The position numbers were made by a program, and so were the translations under genes. From positions 682,001-746,000 of the forward strand of contig NZ_CP184360.1 in NCBI RefSeq assembly GCF_048595755.1: a stretch of DNA of 64,000 nucleotides, in the 5' to 3' direction. This document shows, piece after piece, positions 27,016-34,354 of the stretch. Below the pieces are notes generated by a model. It saw nothing but the letters and a program-made list of their open reading frames with translations. It made no database searches and was not told the DNA's origin. Source of the stretch: Luteococcus sp048595755. Its GTDB lineage: Bacteria; Actinomycetota; Actinomycetes; Propionibacteriales; Propionibacteriaceae. Numbering within the stretch: the stretch's first letter is position 1; every line of letters starts with the position of its first letter.

Positions 27016-27629
27016 CCGTCGTTGAAGCTGATGATGCGACGCTGCGCGCCCTGCGGGTTCGCGACGGCCGCGGCGATCATGCGCGCCACGTTCCCGCGAG
27101 AAACCTGCCCGGCCTGATCGGCCTCGGCGTCCACCAGGCCGGTGGGCTCGTCGTGGGTGAGCGCGCTGGGACGAAGGATCGTCCAGCTCAGCGGCAGGGT
27201 CTCCAGGTAGACGTCGGCCGCGGCCTTCGCCTCGGCGTAGGCATAGAAGGAATTCTCGGGGTCGACGCCATGATCGGGGCCCGCACCGAAGTAGCTGACC
27301 ATCACGAAACGCTCCACGCCGGCATCACGCGCGGCGTCCATGGTGCGGATCGCCGCATCACGGTCGACGGCATAGGTGCGCCGCGGATTGCCACCCCCGG
27401 CACCGGCCGACCAGACAACCACGTCGGTGCCCTGCAACAGTTCGGTGAGCTGCTCGACCCCAAGCTGCTCCACGTCGGCAACGACGGGCTCCGCGCCCGT
27501 CTGCGCAATGTCCTCGGCCTGCTCCTGGGCGCGGATCACACCCGCCACCTGGTTGCCGGCCTCCACCAAGAGAGGCAGCGCCTGCAGCGCCACCTTGCCG
27601 TGCGCTCCAATGATCGTGACCTTGGCCAT
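26982..27629 (-). CDS. NAD(P)-binding SDR-like protein (NmrA/epimerase type)
   Basis: The 215-residue protein starts with a Rossmann motif (KVTIIGAHGKVALQALPLL, where GxxGxxG reads GAHGKVA). It has the SDR-like YAYAEAKAAADVYLE and WTILRPSALT of atypical SDRs. These proteins act as flavin or quinone reductases, or as redox sensors. The ATG at 27629 follows GGGAGACG by 3 nt. It ends inside the convergent HAD gene, which it overlaps by 34 bp. The LysG gene lies upstream on the same strand, 68 bp away, so co-transcription is possible. Confidence 0.87.
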   Translation of the reverse strand: MAKVTIIGAHGKVALQALPLLVEAGNQVAGVIRAQEQAEDIAQTGAEPVVADVEQLGVEQLTELLQGTDVVVWSAGAGGGNPRRTYAVDRDAAIRTMDAARDAGVERFVMVSYFGAGPDHGVDPENSFYAYAEAKAAADVYLETLPLSWTILRPSALTHDEPTGLVDAEADQAGQVSRGNVARMIAAAVANPQGAQRRIISFNDGQTPVDEVLAH

Positions 27630-27697
27630 GTTCGTCTCCCGTCGTGGTGCTTCGGAGCGGTTCCGCCCCTGGCAGTGGAACCCCTGCACCGCGCGGA

Positions 27698-28564
27698 CTA
27701 TTCCGTCGAGAGGATCCGGGCGGCCTGCCGCACCGCGGCGCCGAGTCGTTCGAGGCGGGCTGATCCGACGCGCCAGGTCTGCCAGTACAGGGGCACGTCG
27801 ACGGGCTCGCCGGGCAGCCGCACCAGCCGCCCCCGCTCGAGCGCATCGTCGAGCTGCACCTGCGGCACCAGCCCCCAGCCCAGCCCGGCCAGCACCCCTG
27901 CCAAGAAGGCTTCCGACCCCGGCACCTGCGGCTGGGGCGGAGCATCGTCGATTCCCAGCGCACGCAGGAATCGCAACTGCAGCTCGTCCTTGGAGTTGTA
28001 GCGCAGGGCCGGGAGCTGCGCCCAACGCAGGCCCGCCAGGCCCCCGTGCCTGTCCACCAGCCCGGGAGCGGCGACGGGGACGTAACGCATCACACCGAGC
28101 GGGGTGATGCGGCAGCCCGTCACGACAACCGGTTCACTGGTGACGGCTGCCATCACGTCCCCGCGCCGCAACAGGGTGGTCGAGTGGTCCTGGTCCTCCA
28201 CCTCTAGGCGCAGGGTCATGCCTTCCCAGCCTGCGGCCTCGGCCAGGACCGGACGGAACCAGGTGGCCAGCGAGTCGGCGTTGACGGCCACGCGGACCAA
28301 TGCCTCAGCGTCGCCGCGGCCCAGCTCGGCCAGGGTCTCGTCCTCGAGGAAGACCACCTGACGCGCCATCCGCAAGAGCGCCTCCCCGGCGGCGGTGGGT
28401 GCACAGGGCGCGCTGCGCCGCACCACCATCACGCCCAGGTGCTGCTCCAGCGCCTTGATGCGCTGGCTCACTGCCGACGCCGAGATCCGCAGCTCCCAGG
28501 CTGCCGCCTCGAAGCTGCCCTCGTCGACAACCGCGATCATCGTCCGTAGCCAGTCGACATTCAT
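27698..28564 (-). CDS. lysG: LysR-type regulator LysG/ArgP
   Basis: The 288-residue protein has an N-terminal winged HTH (residues 1-60: FEAAAWELRISASAVSQRIK, then ALEQHLGV) and a LysR effector domain. The layout matches ArgP/LysG, which sense lysine, arginine or histidine and switch on the divergent LysE exporter. It is divergent from lysE with 69 bp between the start codons. TAAGAT at 28571-28576 (minus strand) lies 6 nt before the ATG, so the mRNA is probably leaderless. The function is inferred from the pair. Confidence 0.92.
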   Translation of the reverse strand: MNVDWLRTMIAVVDEGSFEAAAWELRISASAVSQRIKALEQHLGVMVVRRSAPCAPTAAGEALLRMARQVVFLEDETLAELGRGDAEALVRVAVNADSLATWFRPVLAEAAGWEGMTLRLEVEDQDHSTTLLRRGDVMAAVTSEPVVVTGCRITPLGVMRYVPVAAPGLVDRHGGLAGLRWAQLPALRYNSKDELQLRFLRALGIDDAPPQPQVPGSEAFLAGVLAGLGWGLVPQVQLDDALERGRLVRLPGEPVDVPLYWQTWRVGSARLERLGAAVRQAARILSTE

Positions 28565-28570
28565 GAAGCA

Positions 28571-28627
28571 ATCTTATGGATCCTGAAAATGCTGCGTTTG
28601 TCTTGCCTCGGGGATGCTCCGTAGCTT
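28571..28627. promoter_or_regulatory. Divergent lysG/lysE promoters
   Basis: On the minus strand TAAGAT (28571-28576) lies 6 nt before lysG. On the plus strand TTGTCT (28598-28603), an 18-bp spacer and TAGCTT (28622-28627) lie 6 nt before lysE. Both transcripts would be leaderless. The LysG operator is expected here, but no clear palindrome stands out. Confidence 0.6.
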
Positions 28628-28633
28628 TCCCGC

Positions 28634-29224
28634 ATGATTTCCACCTGGTTCTCCGGTCTGCTGACCGGCCTCTCGCTGATCCTCGTCATCGGCGTGCAGA
28701 ACGCCCTCGTCCTGCGGCAGGGGCTGCGACGCGAGCACGTCGGCCTGGTGGTTGCCGTCTGCGCCGTGGGAGACCTCTTGCTGATCGGTGCCGGTACCGC
28801 GGGGATGGGTGCGATCGCTGCGTCACATCCGGTGGCCTTGCGCGTGCTGAGCTGGGTGGGTGCCGGCTACCTGCTGTGGAGCGCCACCGGTGCCTTCCGC
28901 GCCGCTGCCCAGCCCGGCGCGCTGGAGAGCCAGGAGACCCGTAGCCGCAGCTCGGTGCTCTCCACCGTGCTGGCCGTCACCTGGCTGAATCCCCACGTCT
29001 ATCTGGACACGGTCGTGATGCTGGGCTCCATCGCCGCCAGTCACGGCCCGCTGAAGTGGACCTTCGCCTTTGGTGCCATGACGGCATCGCTGCTGTGGTT
29101 CGGCTCCCTGGGCTTCGGGGCTCGCGCCCTGTCCGGGCCGCTGGGCCGCCCCTCGGTCTGGCGCGCCGTGGACCTGCTCACCGGGCTGGTGATGGTGAGC
29201 GTCGCAGTCAGCCTTGTCATCTAG
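28634..29224 (+). CDS. lysE: LysE-family basic amino acid exporter
   Basis: The 196-residue membrane protein has about six hydrophobic segments and the LysE/ArgO N-terminal signature LILVIGVQNALVLRQGLRR, followed by WLNPHVYLDTVVMLGS. It exports L-lysine and/or L-arginine, normally under LysG control when basic amino acids build up. Start and promoter are as described for the divergent region. Confidence 0.94.
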   Translation: MISTWFSGLLTGLSLILVIGVQNALVLRQGLRREHVGLVVAVCAVGDLLLIGAGTAGMGAIAASHPVALRVLSWVGAGYLLWSATGAFRAAAQPGALESQETRSRSSVLSTVLAVTWLNPHVYLDTVVMLGSIAASHGPLKWTFAFGAMTASLLWFGSLGFGARALSGPLGRPSVWRAVDLLTGLVMVSVAVSLVI

Positions 29225-29287
29225 ACCGGACCATCGTCTGACGGCCGGTTCTGTCCCCTGCTCCCGACGACCGGTTGCCGCGGGTGA

Positions 29288-29379
29288 ACTCCGCGAATCG
29301 ACCGGTGGGTGCGGCATCGAGACCCCCGCTCCGCGGGGTGCCCAGCGGTTGCCGTCCACGCGTGGTCGGATTGCGGAGT
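29288..29379. repeat. 92-bp inverted-arm repeat, copy D
   Basis: It begins ACTCCGCGAATCGACCGG and ends GTGGTCGGATTGCGGAGT. It lies between the convergent lysE and HAD-IIB genes. Confidence 0.85.
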
Positions 29380-29383
29380 TGGC

Positions 29384-29435
29384 CCCGAGTCCCCTGAAAC
29401 CGAGTACCCCTGAAAACCCGAGTACCCCTGAAAAA
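29384..29435 (+). repeat. Three short tandem repeats
   Basis: CCGAGTCCCCTGAAA, then twice CCGAGTACCCCTGAAAA-type units, lie end to end between repeat copy D and the terminator of the HAD-IIB gene. No coding role is seen. Confidence 0.6.
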
Positions 29436-29471
29436 GGTGAATGGCCGCCCGCGGCTGCGGACGACCATTCG
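29431..29471 (-). terminator. Rho-independent terminator of the HAD-IIB gene
   Basis: On the minus strand GAATGG-T-CGTCCGC pairs with GCGGGCG-G-CCATTC and is followed by ACCTTTTT. It lies 15-55 bp past the stop codon. Confidence 0.75.
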
Positions 29472-29485
29472 GTGAAATCAGTGGA

Positions 29486-30274
29486 TCAGGCTTTCTTGAG
29501 GTCCTCGATCAGTTCGCGCACATAGACGAGGGTCTCCTCGGGGCCCTCAACGGCGTGGCAGGCGATACCCATCTCGTAGACCGGGTAGTCATTGCCGCCA
29601 GGCTGCAGCCGATCTCCGACGAAGAGCATGTTGGCCTGCTTGATGCCGGTCTGCTCCTCCAGGGCACGCATCCCGTAGGCCTTGTCGATGCCCTTCATGG
29701 TGATGTCGATGCTGGTGGAGCCGCCGGAACGCACCTCGAGACGCGGAACATCAGCCGCGACGGCGTCGCGAAGAGCCCCTCGCTTGGACATGTCCGGGTC
29801 CCACGCATGCTTGTCGGCCACCGAGGCCTGCTGCCCCAGGGCAGAGAAGGTGATCTGCGACCCACGGTCCTCGATGCGCGCGCCCTTGCACACCTCGTCC
29901 GGCTCCCACAGGCCGAGCTCCTTGGCCCGCTTCTCCAGGGAGGCGATGGCAGCCTGCTTGTCGGCCTCGTCCAGGTCATGCGCATAGACCTCGACCCACT
30001 CGCCACCCTCATTGCGCAGGTAACGGGTGCCACAGGTGGGCATCAGGTGCAGCTGCGAGAGATCAGCTTCCGCAGGCAGGTTCTCGAGCACCTGCTTCTG
30101 GAACTGCTCATAACGGCCGCCAGAGATGATGCAGACCGGGCGCACCGCCAGCAGGTCGGCCAAGGTCTGCGCCATTTCGGGCTGCACCGGAGACTTCGAC
30201 GCCGCCAGCGTGTCATCCAGGTCGAAGGCGACGATCTGGACGTCGTCAGGCACGGGAATGGTCAGGTCAGTCAA
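29486..30274 (-). CDS. HAD-IIB hydrolase, phosphomannomutase-like
   Basis: The 262-residue enzyme has HAD motif I FDLDDTLAASKSPV, motif II IISGGRYEQFQKQ, a substrate loop PTCGTRYL, EDRGSQITFSALGQ, SIDITMKGIDKAYGM with the motif III lysine, and motif IV FVGDRLQPGGNDYPV. This motif set is shared with eukaryotic-type phosphomannomutases and bacterial mannosyl-3-phosphoglycerate or sucrose-phosphatase-like enzymes. A hexose-phosphate substrate is likely but unproven. The start is a TTG with GGGAGAAGCC just upstream. It is a single gene with its own terminator. Confidence 0.85.
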   Translation of the reverse strand: MTDLTIPVPDDVQIVAFDLDDTLAASKSPVQPEMAQTLADLLAVRPVCIISGGRYEQFQKQVLENLPAEADLSQLHLMPTCGTRYLRNEGGEWVEVYAHDLDEADKQAAIASLEKRAKELGLWEPDEVCKGARIEDRGSQITFSALGQQASVADKHAWDPDMSKRGALRDAVAADVPRLEVRSGGSTSIDITMKGIDKAYGMRALEEQTGIKQANMLFVGDRLQPGGNDYPVYEMGIACHAVEGPEETLVYVRELIEDLKKA

Positions 30275-30425
30275 GGCTTCTCCCCCGAGGAGTCACGGAT
30301 CTGGCCACGCGGACACGGGCCGGTCACACCATATCGACGCCCATCCCCAGAGATGCCTGAGAACGCGCAGATCGCGGCCGATCAGCGGGTTGCCCCCCGC
30401 ACCTCTTCAGCTGGCCGACAGCCCG

Positions 30426-31310
30426 TCACGAGGACAGGGCCGTCGCCATCGCCATGGCGTCACGGATCCAACGCAACATCTGCTCGCGATCCCTCAACTG
30501 CTCCCAACTGAAGCGCACCACCAACCAGCCCTCGCTCATCAGCAGCAAGGCCTTCTCATGATCGGCGTGGAAGACGTCCCGACGCGAGTGGGACTCGAAT
30601 CCGTCGAATTCGATCACCAGTCGGATCTTCTCGAAGACGATGTCAGCCGGCCAGCTGCGCCCCGCCAGATGGAAGACGTGGTTGCCCTTCCATCCCGTGA
30701 TGCCCGCCTCACGCATGGCGACGTGCATCATGCGCTCTGCAACCGACCAGGGTTTCTCCCGGCTGTGCACCGCCACGAAACGTCGCAGTGGAGCCCCCAC
30801 CCGGCCTCGGAAGTGGGCCATCAGCTCCATCAGGCCCTCCGGGGTGACTGCCGTGGCCCGCAAGGCCTCGTCCGTGGCCTCGCCGTGGTCCCACCGAGCC
30901 AACCAGAGTGCCGTCCAGCCGGGTGAGGAATGACGCACCCCGCTGCCCGGGTCCTCCACCACCTCATCGGGATCCAATCTCACCCGTCGGAAGACGAAAC
31001 CCTCCCGTGGTGCCGGGCGTCGCCTGGTCACCACCTCGACCACGTCATCCCGAGCCCCAGGCCAGAAACCGAGGCGTGCGGCGGCTCGGCCGATCACCAC
31101 CGCGTCGGGATCCCACAGCGCCACGGCCGCCACCCTCGCCTCGAAGGTATTGGCCAGTGACGCGGCGGCCAGCACACCCGGCAGCACGGCAACCAGTTCC
31201 CCCGTCTTCACCAACCAATCGAAGGCATTGCGGAGCTCCCGGTGGTCTCGGCGACTGACCACCCCGCCCGCCTCGAAGACGACCCGTCGTGCCACGTCCG
31301 CATTGCTCAT
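30426..31310 (-). CDS. DUF559 (Vsr-like nuclease) protein with AbiEi-like N-terminus
   Basis: The 294-residue protein has an N-terminal winged-helix segment like AbiEi antitoxins (VVSRRDHRELRNAFDWLVKT, then GELVAVLPGVLA, about residues 16-49). The C-terminal DUF559 domain of the PD-(D/E)XK nuclease fold contains LVIEFDGFESHSRRDVFHAD and then HEKALLLMSEGWLVVRFSWE. Proteins of this shape are common in actinobacteria. A restriction or toxin-related role has been suggested for the fold, but no partner toxin is visible here. A CACACT 6 nt before the ATG could be a leaderless -10. Confidence 0.82.
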   Translation of the reverse strand: MSNADVARRVVFEAGGVVSRRDHRELRNAFDWLVKTGELVAVLPGVLAAASLANTFEARVAAVALWDPDAVVIGRAAARLGFWPGARDDVVEVVTRRRPAPREGFVFRRVRLDPDEVVEDPGSGVRHSSPGWTALWLARWDHGEATDEALRATAVTPEGLMELMAHFRGRVGAPLRRFVAVHSREKPWSVAERMMHVAMREAGITGWKGNHVFHLAGRSWPADIVFEKIRLVIEFDGFESHSRRDVFHADHEKALLLMSEGWLVVRFSWEQLRDREQMLRWIRDAMAMATALSS

Positions 31311-31408
31311 GCCAGGAGTGTGTGCACCCGCCCTGCCCCCGCCGCAGCGCCATCCACAGCCTTGGCAGGGCGCCCCGGCTGTGGACAGCACGCAGGCTCC
31401 CCGCACCA

Positions 31409-31500
31409 ACTCCGCAGACAGGCCACCCACCGTCGCCGACGAGCGCAGCTTCCGCTCGACGGCAACCGCCTCACCCCGCCACGAGGCTGTCCTGCGGAGT
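31409..31500. repeat. 92-bp inverted-arm repeat, copy E
   Basis: It begins ACTCCGCAGACAGGCC and ends GGCTGTCCTGCGGAGT. Both arms depart from the usual sequence in the same way (ACAG after CCGCAG/CCGCAGG), so pairing is kept. It lies between the divergent DUF559 and VOC genes. Confidence 0.8.
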
Positions 31501-31549
31501 CGTCGTCTCGCCCCTTGCGCAAGGCCTCGTCGCGGCTCCCGGCTATGGA

Positions 31550-31555
31550 TACCGT
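31550..31555 (+). promoter_or_regulatory. -10 box of a leaderless promoter for the VOC gene
   Basis: TACCGT ends 6 nt before the ATG at 31562. Confidence 0.45.
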
Positions 31556-31561
31556 GAGGCC

Positions 31562-31972
31562 ATGGACACCCATGAGCAGTCGTTCACCCCGGCGCTGTCG
31601 GCCATCACCCTGCTGGTTGATGACCTGCAGACCAGCCGGGAGTTCTACTCCCGCGTCTTCGCCGAGGATCCGCTGTGGTCCGACGAGAAGTCCACCGGTT
31701 TCGGGTTGGGCAGCGTCGTGCTCAACCTGCTGGTCACCAGCGAGGGTCCCCGGCTGGTCACCCCCGCCGAGCCCGGCGATCCGCACACCGGGCCACGCAG
31801 TCAGCTGGCCATCTGGGTGGATGACATCGACACGGTGGTGGAACTGCTCCAGCGCCGCGGGGTCACCTTCGACACGATGCCGGAGGACAAGCCCTGGGGC
31901 ATGCGGGTGGCCACCTTCCGGGACCCCGACGACCATAGCTGGGAGATCGCCCAAGATCTTGGAGAGGCCTGA
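31562..31972 (+). CDS. VOC family (glyoxalase/bleomycin-resistance-like) protein
   Basis: The 136-residue single-module protein has the beta-alpha-beta-beta-beta pattern of the vicinal oxygen chelate superfamily. It starts AITLLVDDLQTSREFYSRVF and ends VATFRDPDDHSWEIAQDLG, with the C-terminal metal-ligand position occupied by Glu. It may be a metal-dependent lyase or dioxygenase, or a drug-binding protein; the substrate is unknown. A TACCGT box 6 nt upstream suggests a leaderless mRNA. The rhodanese gene starts 1 nt after its stop codon, so they form an operon. Confidence 0.87.
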   Translation: MDTHEQSFTPALSAITLLVDDLQTSREFYSRVFAEDPLWSDEKSTGFGLGSVVLNLLVTSEGPRLVTPAEPGDPHTGPRSQLAIWVDDIDTVVELLQRRGVTFDTMPEDKPWGMRVATFRDPDDHSWEIAQDLGEA

Positions 31973-31973
31973 C

Positions 31974-32390
31974 ATGACCCGAACCCCCGGCAGCCCGTTG
32001 CGCGTCAATGCCGCCGCGCTGGTTGCTCGCGCCGAGGAACAGATCACGACCCTGGACGCCGAGCAGGTGCATGCCATCCTCGATGACCCCCAGGTCCTGC
32101 TGGTGGACATCCGTGATGTGCGCGAGCTGGAGCGCGAGGGGCAACTGCCCGGCGCCGTACATGCCCCACGGGGGATGCTCGAGTTCTGGGTCGATCCGGA
32201 GAGCCCGTACTACAAGCCGAAACTGGACGATGGACGCCAGCTGGTCCTCTACTGCGGATCCGGATGGCGCTCGGCGTTGAGCGCCGCAGCACTGCGCGAG
32301 ATGGGACGCGATGACGTCTCCCACCTGGGCGGTGGTTTCTCCGGCTGGAAGAAGGCGGGGCTACCCGTCGTCGCTCGTGAGAAGTCCTGA
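31974..32390 (+). CDS. Rhodanese-domain protein
   Basis: The 138-residue single rhodanese domain has the active-site loop VLYCGSGWRSALSA with the catalytic Cys near residue 95, the DIRDVRELEREGQLPGAVH motif and a C-terminal GGFSGWKKAGLPV. It probably transfers sulfane sulfur to a thiol acceptor in the cytosol. It is coupled to the VOC gene. A strong two-way terminator follows within 6 bp. Confidence 0.93.
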   Translation: MTRTPGSPLRVNAAALVARAEEQITTLDAEQVHAILDDPQVLLVDIRDVRELEREGQLPGAVHAPRGMLEFWVDPESPYYKPKLDDGRQLVLYCGSGWRSALSAAALREMGRDDVSHLGGGFSGWKKAGLPVVAREKS

Positions 32391-32395
32391 CATGC

Positions 32396-32430
32396 AAGGA
32401 GCCGCACCCACCGGGGTGCGGCTCCTTGTA
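32396..32430. terminator. Bidirectional terminator
   Basis: AAGGAGCCGCACCC (32396-32409) and GGGTGCGGCTCCTT (32414-32427) form a perfect 14-bp stem with a 4-nt loop, between the convergent rhodanese and uppP genes. Confidence 0.85.
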
Positions 32431-32437
32431 TGAGAGG

Positions 32438-33286
32438 TCAGTTGGCGGTGATGACCCCGCCGAAGAGCAGGCCGAGAATCGCCAGACCCACCACGATGCG
32501 GTAGATCACGAAGGACGTGAAGGTGTTGCTGGCCACGAACTTCAACAACCACGCGATCGAGGCGTAGGCGACGAAGAAGCTCACCACCGTGCCGATCAGC
32601 GTCACGCCCCACCCGACGGTGGCGCCGACCGCGCTGGCCTCGGTGGCGGCCTGGTAGATGCCCGCGGCCACCAGGGCGGGAATGCCCAGGTAGAAGGACA
32701 GCTTGGTGGCGGCGACGCGATCAAGCCCGCTGAACAGGCCACCGGTGATGGTGGCACCGGAGCGGGAGACACCCGGCATCAGCGAGAGGCACTGGACCAG
32801 GCCCAGGATGGCGCCATCCTTCCAGGTGATCGTCTCCAGCCCACGCTTCTGGCTCTCGGGCAGCTTGGCCGAGTGACGGTCGGCGGCGAACATCGCGAAG
32901 GACCACACGATCAGCCCCACGGCAACCACCCACATGCTGCGTAGCGCCCCGGTGATCAGGTTCTCGCCCAGCAGCGCCACGCTGGCGGTGATGACGGTGC
33001 CGACGACGACGGCCCAGCCCATGTTGTAGTCGGCGTCGCGGGCCGACTTGTTGCCCAGGCCCTTGATGAAGGCGGTGGCGATCCGGACGATGTCCTCACG
33101 GAAGTACCACACGGCTGCGAGGATCGCGCCGATCTGGATGATCGCGGTGTAGGCCGTGACACCCGGGTCATCGATGCGCATCCCCATCAGCTTCTCGGTG
33201 ATGGTCAGGTGCCCGGTGCTCGAGACCGGCAGGAACTCGGTCACACCCTCCACGATTCCGAGGATGATCGATTCCCACCAAGTCAT
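32438..33286 (-). CDS. uppP: Undecaprenyl-diphosphatase UppP
   Basis: The 282-residue integral membrane enzyme has both catalytic signatures of UppP/BacA: EGVTEFLPVSSTGHLTITEK near the N-terminus and PGVSRSGATITGGLFSGLDR near residue 170. It removes a phosphate from undecaprenyl diphosphate so that the lipid carrier can be reused for cell-wall synthesis, and confers bacitracin tolerance. The ATG follows GGAG by 6 nt. It shares a two-way terminator with the rhodanese gene. Confidence 0.97.
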   Translation of the reverse strand: MTWWESIILGIVEGVTEFLPVSSTGHLTITEKLMGMRIDDPGVTAYTAIIQIGAILAAVWYFREDIVRIATAFIKGLGNKSARDADYNMGWAVVVGTVITASVALLGENLITGALRSMWVVAVGLIVWSFAMFAADRHSAKLPESQKRGLETITWKDGAILGLVQCLSLMPGVSRSGATITGGLFSGLDRVAATKLSFYLGIPALVAAGIYQAATEASAVGATVGWGVTLIGTVVSFFVAYASIAWLLKFVASNTFTSFVIYRIVVGLAILGLLFGGVITAN

Positions 33287-33415
33287 GTTGTGCTCCGTTC
33301 CTGCGACCCTCCGCCGGTCGGACGGTGCTTTGTCAGGTTAAGAGTGTTCGACGAGGCGCCCCGAACGCCTCTCAGTACCCGCACAGCGGCTTGCCAGACG
33401 CCTCTGTGGCCGTCC

Positions 33416-33507
33416 ACTCTGCACGATGACCACGGGCACTGGGCCCGCTCGCGGAGTGCCGCGGCAGTGCTCCCGGGCAAGGACGATGCGGGGCGCTTTT
33501 GCGGAGT
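33416..33507. repeat. 92-bp inverted-arm repeat, copy F (most divergent)
   Basis: It begins ACTCTGCACGATGACCACGG and ends GGCGCTTTTGCGGAGT. The length is again exactly 92 bp. It lies just upstream of the first cobalamin riboswitch. Confidence 0.65.
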
Positions 33508-33532
33508 CGGCTCGTGAAGAGCTTGGTGGGGC

Positions 33533-33700
33533 TAGGGTGTTGTCGCTGGCCCGTGGCCAGTGCGTCGCTCAGCAGCGAAGCCGGTGTGATCCCGGCGCTG
33601 TCCCGCAACGGTGATGCCTCTGGTCAGGAGGACGAGCCCGGTCGCCTGCTGGCTGCGCGCCCACCTGCCCTCGGCGAGGGGCGGAGGTTCGCCTCACCAC
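33533..33700 (+). promoter_or_regulatory. Cobalamin riboswitch 1 with its -10 box
   Basis: A TAGGGT -10 box (33533-33538) precedes an RNA with the cobalamin aptamer core: GCGAAGCCGGTGTGATCCCG (33575-33594) followed by GCGCTGTCCCGCAACGGTGA and, further on, GAGCCCGGTCGCCTGC (33634-33649). The downstream side faces the convergent cobC gene rather than a gene on its own strand. The first plus-strand B12 gene, cbiB, starts about 650 bp further on. It is very similar to riboswitch 6. Confidence 0.88.
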
Positions 33701-33767
33701 CTTGCGAGGTCAGCACCTGCCTGACATTCGCGAAGGACGAGTGATGCACGCCACTACCCCTCCCTGC

Positions 33768-34322
33768 TCAGCCCCCGGGCAGGTGACGCACGAAGACCTC
33801 ACCATTGCCGATGGGGCACCAGTCCACGTCGCGGTGCCCGCGACCGTCCAGCACACTGAGCAGGACGCGCAGCGCGTCCCCATGGCCCACCAGGACCATC
33901 ACGGGCACCGACTCGCGCCGCATCTGCTCCACCAGCCTCACGCAGCGCTCATGGACCTGCTGGATGGACTCCCCACCGCCCCAACAAACCTCGGAGATGT
34001 CCTTTCCCTCGGGCACGGGCTCGGCGACGAGTTCGTCGAGGCGCTTGCCCTCGAGTTGCCCGAGGGCCTGCTCCCTCAGCAAGGGCGTCGTCTCGACCCG
34101 AGAGCCGAGGCCATCGGCGATGATCTGTGCCGTCTGCCGGGCACGCAGCTGGTCGCTGGCCAGCACCGGGGTTCCCGCGGGTGCCAAGGCGGCCACACGT
34201 CGCGCCGCCAGCTCCGCCTGACTGCGCCCGAGCTCGGTCAAGGGCACGTCCAGGGTCTGCCCCTGCAGGCGGCCCTCTCGGTTCCAGACGCTCTCGCCGT
34301 GCCGCACCAGGACCAGTTCCAT
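33768..34322 (-). CDS. cobC: Alpha-ribazole phosphatase-like histidine phosphatase
   Basis: The 184-residue protein of the histidine phosphatase superfamily has the phosphate pocket LVLVRHGESVWNREGRLQGQ, the second Arg in ASDQLRARQTA, the acid Glu in REQALGQLEG and the second His in LVGHGDALRVLL. Because it sits among B12 genes it most likely removes the phosphate of alpha-ribazole-5'-phosphate or adenosylcobalamin-5'-phosphate. It could also be a general phosphoglycerate-type phosphatase. TAGCCT 6 nt before the ATG suggests leaderless expression. It is antisense to the read-through path of riboswitch 1. Confidence 0.82.
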   Translation of the reverse strand: MELVLVRHGESVWNREGRLQGQTLDVPLTELGRSQAELAARRVAALAPAGTPVLASDQLRARQTAQIIADGLGSRVETTPLLREQALGQLEGKRLDELVAEPVPEGKDISEVCWGGGESIQQVHERCVRLVEQMRRESVPVMVLVGHGDALRVLLSVLDGRGHRDVDWCPIGNGEVFVRHLPGG

Positions 34323-34328
34323 AGCTCA

Positions 34329-34334
34329 AGGCTA
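34329..34334 (-). promoter_or_regulatory. -10 box of a leaderless promoter for cobC
   Basis: On the minus strand TAGCCT ends 6 nt before the cobC ATG. The divergent cbiB ATG lies 21 bp away, leaving no room for a normal cbiB promoter in the gap. Confidence 0.45.
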
Positions 34335-34354
34335 GGACCGATGGCAGGTGCGGC

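Noticed and set aside
30275..30425. Possible small gene or regulatory RNA between the HAD-IIB and DUF559 genes
   Set aside because: No frame with a ribosome site and no recognisable RNA motif.
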